NCBI RefSeq assembly: GCF_000213175.1
Contig: NW_009799100.1
Location: forward strand, 2,549,952 to 2,613,951
Source of the DNA: Neurospora tetrasperma FGSC 2508
Taxonomy: Eukaryota; Ascomycota; Sordariomycetes; Sordariales; Sordariaceae
DNA: 64,000 nucleotides
Reading direction: 5' to 3'
The position numbers and the translations under genes were made by a program. Every line of letters begins with the position of its first letter. The stretch's first letter is position 1. Positions 33,373-44,486 of this stretch are shown piece by piece. The notes beneath the pieces are model-generated. The model worked only from the letters and a program-made list of their open reading frames with translations. It did not search any database and was not told where the DNA came from.

Positions 33373-36300
33373 TCATGAATCATCTACCTCCTCTTCCTCA
33401 TCATCCTGCTCATCATTGACCTGAATCTCAATCTCCTCCCCCGCAAGCCCAATAATCTTGACCGTCTTCCTGTTCCGCGGCGGCACCGGTTTCGCCAAAA
33501 CCACCGTCTCCACGCCCGCCGGACTGGTCTCCTCCGGCCCCATTGGCAAGCTCTCCACATCAATCTCCTCATCCAACAAGCTCTTGAGAATCACCTCAGC
33601 TCCCGCCTTGCTGATAACCGAATTAGCCTCCTTGCAGAGCTCCGAGCACACGCACTCGATGCAACCCTCGCGGCACTGACATGCCAACACCCGACCGAGC
33701 GCCTTCCTCAGTAATGTGTCGATAAACTCGAACGCCTTGATGTTGATGCCCGACCCGCCTGCGCCCCCCTTTGCGTCGTAGAAGGTCAGCCGAGCCGGCC
33801 GTTTCCGCTGCGTCTCCCGCCTGGCAAACTCTTTGAGGTGGTTCTTGCACTCGGTGCGCACGTCGCCCGGCATGCTCATGACGAAGTTGGGCATGAGGCT
33901 CATGATGGCGTGCTGGGCGGCGTGGATGGCTCCGCCAACGTGAAGGCGCCGCGACGTAAGGATTGCGAGTGAAGATTTCGGGACGTCGAGCCAGGTGCCC
34001 TTACTGTAGCGGATAACGGGCGGGTTGTCAACTTGGATGGCGTCAAGCACTCGGTTCATTCTATCGACTTTGAAGTAGCCGAAGACAACCTGGGTGATTC
34101 TGATGACCCCATGATAGGCGAGGGATTTCGATCCTTTGATGCGCCGGATGGCTTCTGTCTCCACCGGGTCAATGTCCGTGTAATCCCGCTGCTGAGTGGT
34201 CCAGTCCACCTTGACCTTCTCGACTCGCGCCATCTTATTGTCGGGGTTGAAGTCCCGTACGAGGTAGGTGTTACCTTGGTGTAGGAATATGGCTCCGTCG
34301 TAGATGGTGAAGGTCGCTCGGGATGCCTCCAACTCCTCTAGAACAACGTTTCGGTTGTTCGTGACGTCGACGATGGCGAAATGGTCTTCTTCGATATCGC
34401 GTATGGATACAAACTGTGACGGCCGAGGTCGGAACTTATCATGGCAGTGGTAAAAGCCCCGCTCGCCCTTGAGCAGCCGCTCTTCGCAAACCGTTGCTAG
34501 ATCGTCACCAAAGTATTTGGAATCCTTAGCCGGTAGGATTGGCATTTCGTGTGCCGCGCATTGAATGTGGCCCTCCTTGACCAACATGTTCTCCATGTCT
34601 ATACTAAGCTCACAGTTCGGTTTTGTGAAGAGTTCATCCGGATTTTGCATGTAATACTGGTCGGTTGCGAAACTGTCCCCAATTAGGACCGACAGAGAGT
34701 CTCTATTTCGCCGGCCAGCTCTCCCACTCTGCTGTCTGAGGTTCGCTATTGTGTACGGAAACCCCCAAGTTATGACACAATCTAGATTTCCGATGTCAAT
34801 GCCAATTTCAAGAGCGGTGGTCGCCACGATGCCCATGAGCTTGCCCTCAAACATTTCAGTTTCTATACGGCGCCTGTCCTGGGCAGTGTAACCGCCTCGG
34901 TACCCCATGACTCGAGACATGCATTCGGAGCGGCCTCTGTGCTCCAGTTCTTGTTTGATTGCATTGACCAGTTTTTCGCAGTGTTCGCGTACGCGACAGA
35001 ATGCGATGACACGAACGCCGCGGAGGATGAGCTCGCAGAACAGGCGGGAACACTCAAACTTGGCATTGCCACGTCCGCTGGACGGATCTCCAGGGTCTTT
35101 GTACGGAGTGTTCCAGCAGAGGAACTCCTTGCGACCCGACGGAGAGCCGTTGAAGTCAATGAGTTTGACGTCTTCGACGCCGAAGATGGTAGTGAAATGC
35201 TCCTTTGGGTTGGCCACGGTTGCTGAACACGAAATGAAGAGTACATGCGTATTTCCCAACGCTGCGAGGATTCGGCGCAGTCGTCTCATGATGAAGGCAA
35301 CATGTGAACCCATTAGGCCGTTGTAATAGTGCAATTCATCCACTATCAGAGTGAATAATAGTCAGCAAAGGGTTCCCATTTCCGCAGCCGGCTGAGCAGT
35401 TGAACGCTAGGCCTCACTCACCAACAACATATTTCAGGTTTTGCAGAAACGACCTCCACCTTTCCTCCTGGGGTAAGATCGTAATATGCAGCATATCAGG
35501 ATTCGTGAATATGATGCGTGCATCATCGCGGATGATGTTTCTGTCATGCATTGGCGTATCGCCGTCAAATGTTTCAACGATCATCTCTTCCAGTCCAGGC
35601 ATAAAGCTCATGACTTCCTTCAGGCTCCGCTTCTGGTCTTGCGCAAGCGCCTTAGTTGGGAAGATGTACATGGCTCGCGTATTCCGGTCCTGCTCAAGGG
35701 CATGTATGACAGGCAATTGGTAGATGAGGGACTTTCCCGAGCTGGTGGACGTGGACACTACCACATGACGTCCGTCGTGCAGAGCGTTAATGGCATCAGC
35801 TTGATGTGCATAAAACTGAGTAATTCCCTTGGTGTTGTAAAGCGCATTAACCAGATCTTGGCTGAGTAGAAAATTCAGATAGCCGTAAACAGGTTCCTGA
35901 GATTCAAAGACTCTATGCCCAGCGGGCACTATCTGGCCCGTGTACCAGGGACTATCCTTCAACTCCTGTACTATCTCCGGAATACCTTTCCTCTCCTTCG
36001 GGATGCTTGCGGGCAAGGTGCTGGGTTTCGTCTGGGGGGTTGACGCTCTGGGTGTTGAGGGCCTGGGAACGAAGGGTTCGGACTCGCTCCTGAGTGCCAT
36101 TTCCGGATCTAGACTTTCTGCAGCACAGCGATTCAAGAAAATGTTGACTGCATTGGCGAACTTGGTGTTCCTCTTTTCTATTAGTGCCGTCATTTGCTTC
36201 TGACTATACACAGGCATTTTGACATGCTCATGTCGAAGCCTGCGAGTCGGCTTAGTCGGGACTCCTGTTTTCTTGTCCTGGACTTGCCTCTTGAGATCTT

Positions 36301-36976
36301 CATCAATGAACTCAAAGTAGAGGACTTCCCGTCCAGATTTCGACTCTTGCTCATCTTCACCGGTATGGTCCGGGCCAGCATCACCTAGTCCTTCCAAGCC
36401 GGTCATACCGCCAACAGACGCGTCAGGCACAAAGGACTGAGATGACTTCCCAGCATACCTTCCTGTCTTGAAGGTCTCATCCTTTTCGGCACCCCTCACA
36501 TCCAGCTGTAGCATTAGCTCATCGACATAGGCAAACTGAATGCTCTCCGGACGCAAAGCTACAATAGCGGCTACATCCTCAATCGTTAATGAGCGCTTTG
36601 TGTGCGACTCAACCGTGGACCGTATCGTCTCAAACGTTGTCGCCAGATGCTTTCGGGTAGAGCAAAAGGTGTAGACGAGGTTCAAAGCCCTGTGCGTCTT
36701 CTCGAGTTCCTTGAACCACGCCGGCCATTCGATTTCGCTTTCGGCAATGGTAGGCTCGGAAACAAGCTTGGGGGGACGACCTCGCCGCTTCTTTGGTCCC
36801 GTTGTTGCTGGGCCACAACTACCGGAACTCTCTTGGGAGTCGCAGCTAGGATTTCCGGCGAAAGCGGCATCGTGCCCCGGCTCCGTCGACGCTTCGGGTT
36901 CGGTGGACAGGCGTTTGCGCTTGAGCCCTTTCAGTGGATCAGGAGTAGCATTGGCGCTATGGTGGCTGGAAGCCAT
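33373..36976 (-). CDS. hrq1: HRQ1/RecQ4-like 3'-5' DNA helicase with C-terminal Cys cluster
   Basis: Exon 1 is 36976-35422 and exon 2 is 35342-33373, joined across a 79-nt intron (35343-35421), giving 1174 aa. The N-terminal third has a nuclear-type basic patch (PKKRRGRPPK) and an HRQ1-type winged region (TKRSLTIEDVAAIVALRPE). Walker A STSTSSGKS centres on K415. The intron falls directly before the Walker B box DELH (520-523). Motifs FPTKALAQDQ, FISCSATVAN, ATTALEIGIDIGNLD and QQSGRAGRRN follow. The C-terminal MZB/DUF1998 region carries the cysteine cluster CQCREGCIECVCSELC, probably Zn-binding. Hrq1 in yeast is the RECQL4-like helicase that acts in inter-strand crosslink repair and telomere maintenance. 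The acidic C-terminus (DDEEEEVDDS) is low complexity. Confidence 0.94.
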
Positions 36977-38235
36977 GGTTTTCGTGGTTGAGTGGCAAGG
37001 GGGGCTTTAATGCGTTCCACCTCTGTCAGTTAAAACCGTTCGATGGCATTAAGCTGGACGTGCCGACTGTCGCCGGGATTCGTGTTCCTGTGGAAAAGGC
37101 AGCGAAGACGAGACCAGAACAGTCATGTTCAAGAGGGAGTCGCGTTGTGGCAACTGCAACTGCCGTGTGCTTGCCAACTGCCGTGCGCTTGCCAAGTGCC
37201 GTTTGCTTGTCATTGAAGATCACTGCATTTGTTTCCTCTGATGACAGCACGTGCCGCGTTCGCTATCGAACGGTTCAATGTTATTTAGGGTTAGGGTTGA
37301 AGATTATCGAGTTCGTCATGCCTTCCAAAAGATGCTCATCGCGACGAGCATGCCTCTTTCACCCACTTTTTATCATCCTCACAACATCCAATCGCAATCA
37401 GACGCTGATACCCATGACATCTCATTGGCCAATTCAGGGGCAAACTATGATTTTTCGGATTGAAAACCAGAAACGGAAATCGTGAGCCGGCAGCGAGCGG
37501 GCAAGCCGCAACCAACTTCCGTCGATTGCAACATTGGCGGGGATGGGGGCTGGGAGAAAGTTCCTGCCTCGGCTTCGAGAACCTTTCTCTTCTCGGACCT
37601 CCCCCGCCACTGGTCATCTGTATGTACTCTGGTGAACAGCAACTTTGGTGAACGCAGATTTGATATACGCAGTCGCACAGCTCCGGGGGCACAACCCTTA
37701 ACCATCATCATATGCAATGTGTTCGCGGCACCTTCGCTGCTGTGCTTGCCTACATATCGAATAGCTTAGCGAGCCTACTTGAAAACATCATGCTGCACAA
37801 TCAACCAAGGGAAAGGAAAGGGCGCTCTCTTGCAAAAGAAGGGCATCGAACCGACCCGGATTCTCGCCTCGAAACGAAAGGCCCAGTGGAAATGGTCCGG
37901 TCTGTGCCTCCCACCCATGTTTTCTCTTGGTCTGCTACCACCTAAAATCCCTGATCTTGCGGCTGTAGATGGAGACGGCAAATAGCCTCCTGCAGGCTAC
38001 CCGTTACTGGACTAACCTGTTCTTCGGGTGAATTGATTGTGCGCATCATGTTGTTACACGATACATACACGCCATCACAAGCCTGCTGGGTCGTGAATGT
38101 ATATAACTCCTCGGTGTCTCGCCGTTACTTGGGGTTCGACCATGTTGATGAGTGACAAGTGAAAGTCCAGCTTCAGCTCTTCCATATCAAACTCGCCAAG
38201 AGCTCCCAGGTCCTCTCCAGCCTCTTTTCTTCACT
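36977..38235. promoter_or_regulatory. Divergent promoter region, hrq1 / GDSL esterase
   Basis: The gap between the two start codons is 1259 bp. A perfect (TTAGGG)2TT lies at 37285-37298, about 310 bp upstream of the hrq1 ATG. A TATATAA box at 38100-38106 lies 130 bp upstream of the esterase ATG. Short direct repeats of the GTGCCGTTTGCTTGCC type occur at about 37160-37210. No gene is supported inside. Confidence 0.5.
38100..38106 (+). promoter_or_regulatory. TATA box of the GDSL esterase gene
   Basis: TATATAA lies 130 bp upstream of the ATG at 38236, followed by a CT-rich leader. This is a normal spacing for a regulated TATA promoter with a leader of about 100 nt. Confidence 0.5.
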
Positions 38236-39470
38236 ATGTTGTTCTCCATGCTGACGGCCGGCGCCTTTTTGGCTGCCTCTGCCTCTGCTTCTGTTACTGC
38301 TAAGCCCGTCAAGAAGCCCTTTGACTTTCTTGTGACCTTTGGCGACAGCTATACGGACAACGGCCGTTTGAATTACTACATCGGCAATGGAGGTAACCCT
38401 CCTCCGGCCGGTCAGCTTCACGGCGAGATCAACGTAACCGCCAGCGGTGGTTTGACGTGGAACCAGTATGCCAGTCGTCAAGTTGGGGCCAAGCTTCTTG
38501 ATTATGCTGTTAGGTACATATACCCTCCCCCCGCCCGTTAGGAAATACCATAGAGTTCTGTTATAATTAACTTTGAGAAGCGGTGCGACCTGCTCCAACA
38601 AGATCATCTCGCGGTACTTCAGCGCCATTAACCGGGACTTCCCAGCTGTCTTGGATGACGAGATCCCTTCTTTCGTCGCCGATACTGCATACAGGTCCAT
38701 CTTCCCCGACAGGACCGCCGACAACACCGTCTACGCCCTTTGGATCGGAACCAACGATCTCGGTGGCGATGCCTTCCTGACCGAGAACCAGCACCCCGGC
38801 AAGACCCTGACTGACTTTTCCGAGTGCATCTGGACCGTTTTTGACACCATCTACAAGTCTGGCGGACGTAAGTTTGTGCTGCTAAACGTCGCACCTCTAC
38901 ACCTGGCGCCTCTATACGCCACCATTGAAAACGGCGGATTCTCTGGCCCAAGCCAGTTTTGGGCCGGCAAGTCCCAGTACAACGTCACGGAGAGGAGTGA
39001 GAAGATCAAGGAGTACAGCACTACCCTCAATACCGTCTTCAGCTATGGCGCTGCGGTCAACACCAAGCTCAAGTCGCGCTGGCCCAAGGCGACCTTTGAT
39101 CTCTTTGACGTCCACAGCCTCTTGACTGACATCCACGAGGATCCTGCTGCGTATCTGGACGCTCCTTACAACAGCACCGGATACTTCCACCACTGTCCAG
39201 CTTCCGGTAGCAACTGCGTTGATCAGACGAGCCTTGGCCCGTTGACCGGTTTCATGTGGTATGACGAGCTGCACCCTTCCACCAAGACCGGTATGTTTTG
39301 ACCTTTTTCTTGACTTTATCTTTCTAGCTTGCCATCACCCTGTTGCTGTGATATGGGAGTTGAAGCATGTGAGTATCGCTGACCAGGAAATGCCAGATTC
39401 TGTCATTGCAAAGCACTTCCTCGATGTTGTTGCTGGGCAGTCCAAGTATGGCACTCGCTACCAGGGTTAA
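38236..39470 (+). CDS. Secreted SGNH/GDSL esterase (CE16-like)
   Basis: There are three exons, 38236-38513, 38581-39290 and 39397-39470, with introns of 67 and 106 nt, giving 353 aa. I start at 38236 rather than an upstream in-frame ATG, because it gives a clean signal peptide (MLFSMLTAGAFLAASASAS). Block I FGDSYTDNG carries nucleophile S38. Block III IGTNDLGG carries N151. The catalytic D321 and H324 lie in WYDELHPSTKT. The last intron splits off the C-terminal DSVIAKHFLDVVAG, which completes the helix after the His. Several NxS/T sites fit a secreted glycoprotein. The family contains fungal acetylesterases that deacetylate hemicellulose oligosaccharides, so a role in plant cell-wall use is likely but inferred. 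Intron 2 uses the second AG after its CTGAC branch point. Confidence 0.93.
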
Positions 39471-39671
39471 GCCGTACAAGTCGAAGACCGTGGGGATGAG
39501 GGTAGAGATAGGAAAATGAAGAAAAGTTACAAACAATCAGATAATTGCTGTTGAACTTCCCCTTATTGGTTGCGCAAGGTTGAATGTGCTTTACGATCGC
39601 TGTCTGCATCTTATGATGATGAAAACACATTACATACGGCGGAACGGGCTTTGTCTGCACATCTGTGCATA

Positions 39672-39934
39672 CAGTCCGATGCTGGTTTGTCTGTTAGCTC
39701 GGTACACTAGACATATCTACTATACTCTGTCTACTAGACGAGATTGATCCCGAATAGTCCCAAACGTCGCAATGGCTGTGTACGAATTACAAAGGCATTG
39801 ACAAGAATTGATGTGGCATATTCAATATCAGAAATAGCCTTTCTAAGGTAAGATCACGCATTAGTTAACTAATGAAAACGTATAGGAAGGTTGATGCAAG
39901 GTCTCGAGCTAACAAACAAACCAGTACTGGACTG
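39672..39934. mobile_element. MITE-like element, family A copy 2 (TA-flanked)
   Basis: A 263-bp relative of the element at 32732-32992, in the same orientation. The first 19 bases (CAGTCCGATGCTGGTTTGT) are identical between copies and so are the last 17. TA flanks are at 39670-39671 and 39935-39936. The interiors align but differ largely by C/T and G/A changes. It lies 200 bp past the esterase stop codon. Confidence 0.75.
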
Positions 39935-41488
39935 TACAAAGACCAGCGAATGGTATGGCCATGCATTTCCTTCAACCCCCACTTTTGGATCCCAGTCGCT
40001 TCCGGTAAATCCACCCCACTTGAAAAATGCGCTTCCCAAAGGAGCTAGCGCCTCGGTGGCTCCCACTTTTCGCCCTTATTTGCATTCGGGCCACATTGTG
40101 GCATTTTCCGCACGACGTCCGCGCAGAGTCGAGTCGCTTTGCCAAATCCTCGCTCGTTCTTCCAACTTGCCAGCAATTACCTGTTAGCAATCGCCGCCCG
40201 CCTGTACAGCATTACATACGCATTACATACGGAAACTCTACACACATTACCGCTCAGGCTCAGACTCCAGCTAACAGATTGTCCCTCGGCCCGGTCCCGT
40301 CCAGTATCCATCACTCGTCTCAATCGTCGTTGGCTCCCGTCACTCCAGGATACCTTTCTGCTGCACAGCCTGCACACCCCCTTCTACACTACACTACATA
40401 CATCTCAGACTGTGGCCCTCACCTCGGCCCAGGGTTCCAGGACTGCCCTTCATCTTACCCCATCACTCTAACCCCCTCATCCATCCCGTCCCTAGGTTAG
40501 GTAGGGCTGGATGGGTTGAGAGACAGACCCTGCGTCATTCTGTCTTATCTACTTCATACATACTTCGGGCTCGTTATCGGCATCCCCCCTGCTGCTGTTG
40601 GGAAAGTTGTGTCCATCTCAGTCTTATCACTTTGTTGGCTGTCTGCACTCCCAGTTCCCGGTACTAACTCTACTCTGTACTGCATCCCTCTCGTTGCCGG
40701 GTGCCACCTGTCTGGACCCAAGATCCATCAAAGACCGACGACTTTCCAGACGTTGCCCCGGATAGTTCTGTTTCTACCTACACCCCTCCCCTTATTGTAC
40801 CTCTTAGGGCTGGTACTACAGGTACCCTACTTGTACATCCCAACTTCCTTCCTGACCTCCACCTTCTATCAAAGAGCAGCGTACCGCTTGGGCGTCTGAC
40901 AGTCAGGTGCACCGGTATACCTCCCCAGGACACAATATCCAAGGTTACCCTCGCTCTCACACGTCCGTCATTCCGTATCAATTCCGCTCCACACGCCGTT
41001 CTGTCTCGTATAGACAACAGGACAAGACGTGCGGTGGTAGACAAGAGTGTGCGTGGTGCGTGGTGGTGAGACCTGCTGAGGCGACTCGAAAACAGGAACC
41101 ACCCATATCGGCCATCATTAGGGTTTCATCCCAGGTCGAGACTGGTTTGAAGCAACCCGACACATCCTTGGTGGCTTCAAACGGAAGCCCGGGTTCCATC
41201 CCATCCTCAAACGTGCCTGGCAAGTGGAAGCAGGTACCTACAACCTACAGGCATCTAAAGCACTGTACGGGCATTACCTGGTTTTGCAACAGGTGCTGCG
41301 TTAGGCTTGGGTTCAGGTTGTCGATTGATGGCCTTACCCCTTCCCCACATCTCCATTGGCAGCCGCAAGACATCCCTGATCGAGGTGATCCACGCCCACC
41401 TCAGCACGCACGACGTTTCTGTTGTCCGTCCATCGCGTCGTCGCTCCCTTGGCGCTCCAGTTGATCCGTCAACGATACATCACAAGCC
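39935..41488. other. Promoter and long leader of the Gln-rich gene
   Basis: This is 1.55 kb of CT- and CA-rich sequence with several overlapping open frames on the + strand (40027-41464). The frames shift constantly, show no family content and have no codon-like periodicity that I can see. I read it as promoter plus a long 5' leader of the Gln-rich gene. Confidence 0.5.
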
Positions 41489-43793
41489 ATGTACCAGCCC
41501 CAATACGGCTACAACCCCAATCCCGCCGCTGGTGCGGGAGCTGGTAATTCAGCTCCTCAGGCACCTCACTTGCAGCCCAGTCCCAGTCGCGGGCCGTCCC
41601 CGAGCCAGCAGCAGCATCACCAGCAGATGGTGTATAACAGCCAGCAGCAGCAGCCCGGGCAGCAACACCACCCAGGCCAGCAGCAACCGCAGCAGCAGCA
41701 GCAGCAGTTCCACATGGGCTCCCAAGCCGGCAGCAGTCACTTCCCAGCTGCTGCTGCTCCGAGCCCAGGAATGATGGGAACAGGTGCTGGTCCTGCAGGA
41801 ATGATGCAGAATTCCGCCATGCCGCACACCATGGCTACCACCAATGGTCAGAGTAAGCTTTAACCTTTCCCTCGCGCGCCTTGTTTATCTTTCCACCCAC
41901 CCCCTTGACCCTGCCTGCCTGGCCTCCTGGACCTCATGCCTATGTATCATTGTCCCGCACTCCCCTCCTTCTTTGGGCCTTCCGCAGCTACTGTTAGAGT
42001 TTGTTGCCCCGGTCTTGTTTCTCACTGTATTGGATTGTACCTTTTCTTTGTTTCACGTGCCGGCAAGTTTGCGTCTTACTGCCCACCCGGCGTCTCACGG
42101 GTCCTGCCGCGCTTCATCCCAGCTGTTCAAGTTCGTCCTGCGTCTCTCGATGCCTTTCTCCGATTCGTCCCCCTTGGACCCTTTCCCCATTGATTATCAG
42201 TCGAGTACCTACCACTACCCATCTTAGCTACGTAGCTGTCCGTATATTTTGGACATGAAAAGGCTGACCGAGTTTGCGGATCAACAGTGGCATTCCAAGC
42301 GCCTTACACAAGCGCGCCGTATGTGGCAGCCGTACCATCACCTGTGGCACCTCAGCCGCACCTTCCAGCTAACTATATGATGTCTGCTTCTATGCCCCAT
42401 TATCCAATGAATGCTGCCTTGTCCCAGCAGCAGCCAATGATGCAACGCATACATCCCTCTCAGCAGAATGCTGCCAACATGTCCGCATCAACACCCCAGC
42501 GCTCCTCCAACCCTGCCTCTCAGGGCACCCCAAACAACGCGATGCCCTCCCAGCAGCCAGGTACTTATTCTACGACCCAAGGTCAAGGAGGCTCTGCAAA
42601 TCAGACACCAACTACCACTCAGCCTCAAAGTGGCTCGGCCGGAGGCACACCTCAAACACCGACGTTCCCTTCTACTGGAGGACAAGGTCAGGTCAATGGG
42701 ACGCCGATACACTCAGCTCCTCCAAGTCCAGCTACGAGATCGCGTGAAACGGAAAGGTTCGCCGTTTTATTGGAAATCAATCATGAGCTACTGTACGAAC
42801 TAGCCTGTCTCCACATTAGCCGGTTAGAGATTAAGAGAGAAAAGGAGTTGGCTGGTGAATCGGGTGAGCAGCAGCAAAATGGTGGTATGAGCCTCTCCGA
42901 GGAGGAGAAATTGACAGAGCAGGATTATCAACAGTGAGTGGCAACCACGACAAAATGATCAGGAGTTTCGAACTGAACGACTAATCTCGTGTTATAGGTG
43001 CTTGGTCAGGGCCAGAACCAACATGGGTTTTATGGGCTCGCTATCACAGCCGGGCAAACAACCCAACGTACACCCGTATCCGGCATATCTGACACCCCCA
43101 CCCTTACACTTGAATCTCAGGATAAGAGTAGCACAGAACACATCTGCTGAGGACAGCGCGGGCGATGCGCCACCTGACCCGAACACTGATCGCGCGGAAA
43201 GACATGAAATCATGACGGATCTCTACAAGAAGCTCCAGTCACTCTATCCGGGCATTGATTATAAAAATGAGCCTCTCTGGAGGGCAGGCACGAACCCTTT
43301 AACAGGACCATCGGGTCTTTCGGGACCTGGGTCAATGCCGGGAGGTAACCCTGATCAGCTATCGCAGCAGCAGCAGCACCAGCAGCAGCAAGGCCAGCAA
43401 GGCCAACAACAGCAAGGACAGCAGCAAAATTTGCAACAGCAACCTGGCCAACAGCAACAACAGCCCGGACAGCAACTAAATTATCAGCAAATGATGATGC
43501 TGAAGCAGCAACAATACCGTGAACAGATGCACCAAAAGCAGCTACAAATCCAACAGCAAATCCAACAGCAGCAGCAGAATGGCCAGCTAGCTGGCGGTGG
43601 TGTAGGGTCGAACCACGGAAGTCCGGCTCCAAGCGGACAGCTGCTACAACAAGGCATGAAGACGCCGCAGATGACGCCGCAGATGTCCAACGCCATCCCT
43701 CCCGGGATGGCGACACAGCATCAGCAGCCTCAAGGTCAACAAAGCCAACAAGATACGCAGCAATCGCAGCCCGGCACATCGGGGCCGCCATGA
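41489..43793 (+). CDS. Gln-rich, probably nuclear regulatory protein
   Basis: There are three exons, 41489-41852, 42288-42933 and 42998-43793, joined across a long 435-nt first intron and a 64-nt second intron, giving 601 aa. The termini are Gln/Pro/Ser-rich with many Q runs made of mixed CAG and CAA codons. The only ordered part is about residues 270-430: ETERFAVLLEINHELLYELA, then an Arg/Lys/Glu helix, and after the intron a block RARTNMGFMGSLSQ, a Pro-rich strand ending LHLNLRIRVAQ, and a helix IMTDLYKKLQSLYPGIDY. The helix LLEINHELLYE faintly recalls the SS18-type N-terminal helix of SWI/SNF subunits, but I would not assign it. It is likely a transcription co-regulator with prion-like flanks. 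The splice phases close exactly. Confidence 0.85.
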
Positions 43794-44283
43794 GAACTTT
43801 GCTAGAAGTCATCCCCGTTAGTTGCCATGAAAGTGAACGAGAGGAAAATCAGAGGCACGTCATATTGAGCTTGTATAACGGTGGACTTTTAGGGGTTTTG
43901 GGAGATCGCAGGGCTGAATGTTTGGGTATGTCCTAGAAGATGACGAGAACAAAAGCGAAAAGGTGGGACGTTTGGATTAACGTGACGGGATAGCCGGAAT
44001 AGAATGAGGCGCGGAGTCTCACACCTTCTTCATGTTAGAAAGAAAAGCCATATATATGTGTTGTGCTTCTGATGGCTAGAGATCGTGCCTAGTTTCGGTT
44101 TTCTTGGTGACTCATGGTCACCTTTCACTATAGCGGAATAGACGGTGGGTTTTTGCGTTGCTTTGGCTTTCTGGTAAGTGTAAGACTACTGAAATGCACA
44201 AGGTAGACAACAACTTATAAAGTCGTAAGGCACATCCATCCACACCATACCCGCATCAAGGGCACCATAACCTAAGATCCATA
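43794..44283. other. 3' flank of the Gln-rich gene
   Basis: This is 490 bp of presumed 3' UTR and spacer up to the family B element. No gene is seen. Confidence 0.5.
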
Positions 44284-44486
44284 CAGTAATGTGCCCTGTT
44301 AATGCAACTAATTCCGGCAGTATGGGGGACGGCTCGAATCTTTTGCATTAAGGGGGCTTTTGCATTAAGGGGTACCTCACTCACATACAAAACTGGGAAT
44401 CCGGGCCCAGAAATCGTTTGCATCTAATGGGCCAGTTTGTATGTGTTTGCAAAAGGGGGGCCTTGCATTAACAGGGCACATTACTG
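44284..44486. mobile_element. MITE-like element, family B (perfect 24-bp inverted repeats)
   Basis: A 203-bp element whose first 24 bases (44284-44307, CAGTAATGTGCCCTGTTAAT onward to GCAA) are the exact reverse complement of its last 24 (44463-44486). It is flanked by TA on both sides (44282-44283 and 44487-44488). Inside, TTTTGCATTAAGGGG occurs twice in direct orientation (44341 and 44358), with a degenerate third copy near 44416. There is no coding capacity. The intact inverted repeats suggest it is younger than the family A copies. Confidence 0.85.

Noticed and set aside
37160-37210. Short TGCCGTTTGCTTGCCA-like direct repeats, considered as a CRISPR-like array
   Set aside because: Only three degenerate tandem units of about 18 bp without spacers, in a eukaryotic promoter; simple local duplication.
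40027-41464. Series of + frames before the Gln-rich gene
   Set aside because: Overlapping frames in all phases in CT/CA-rich leader DNA, with no protein signature.
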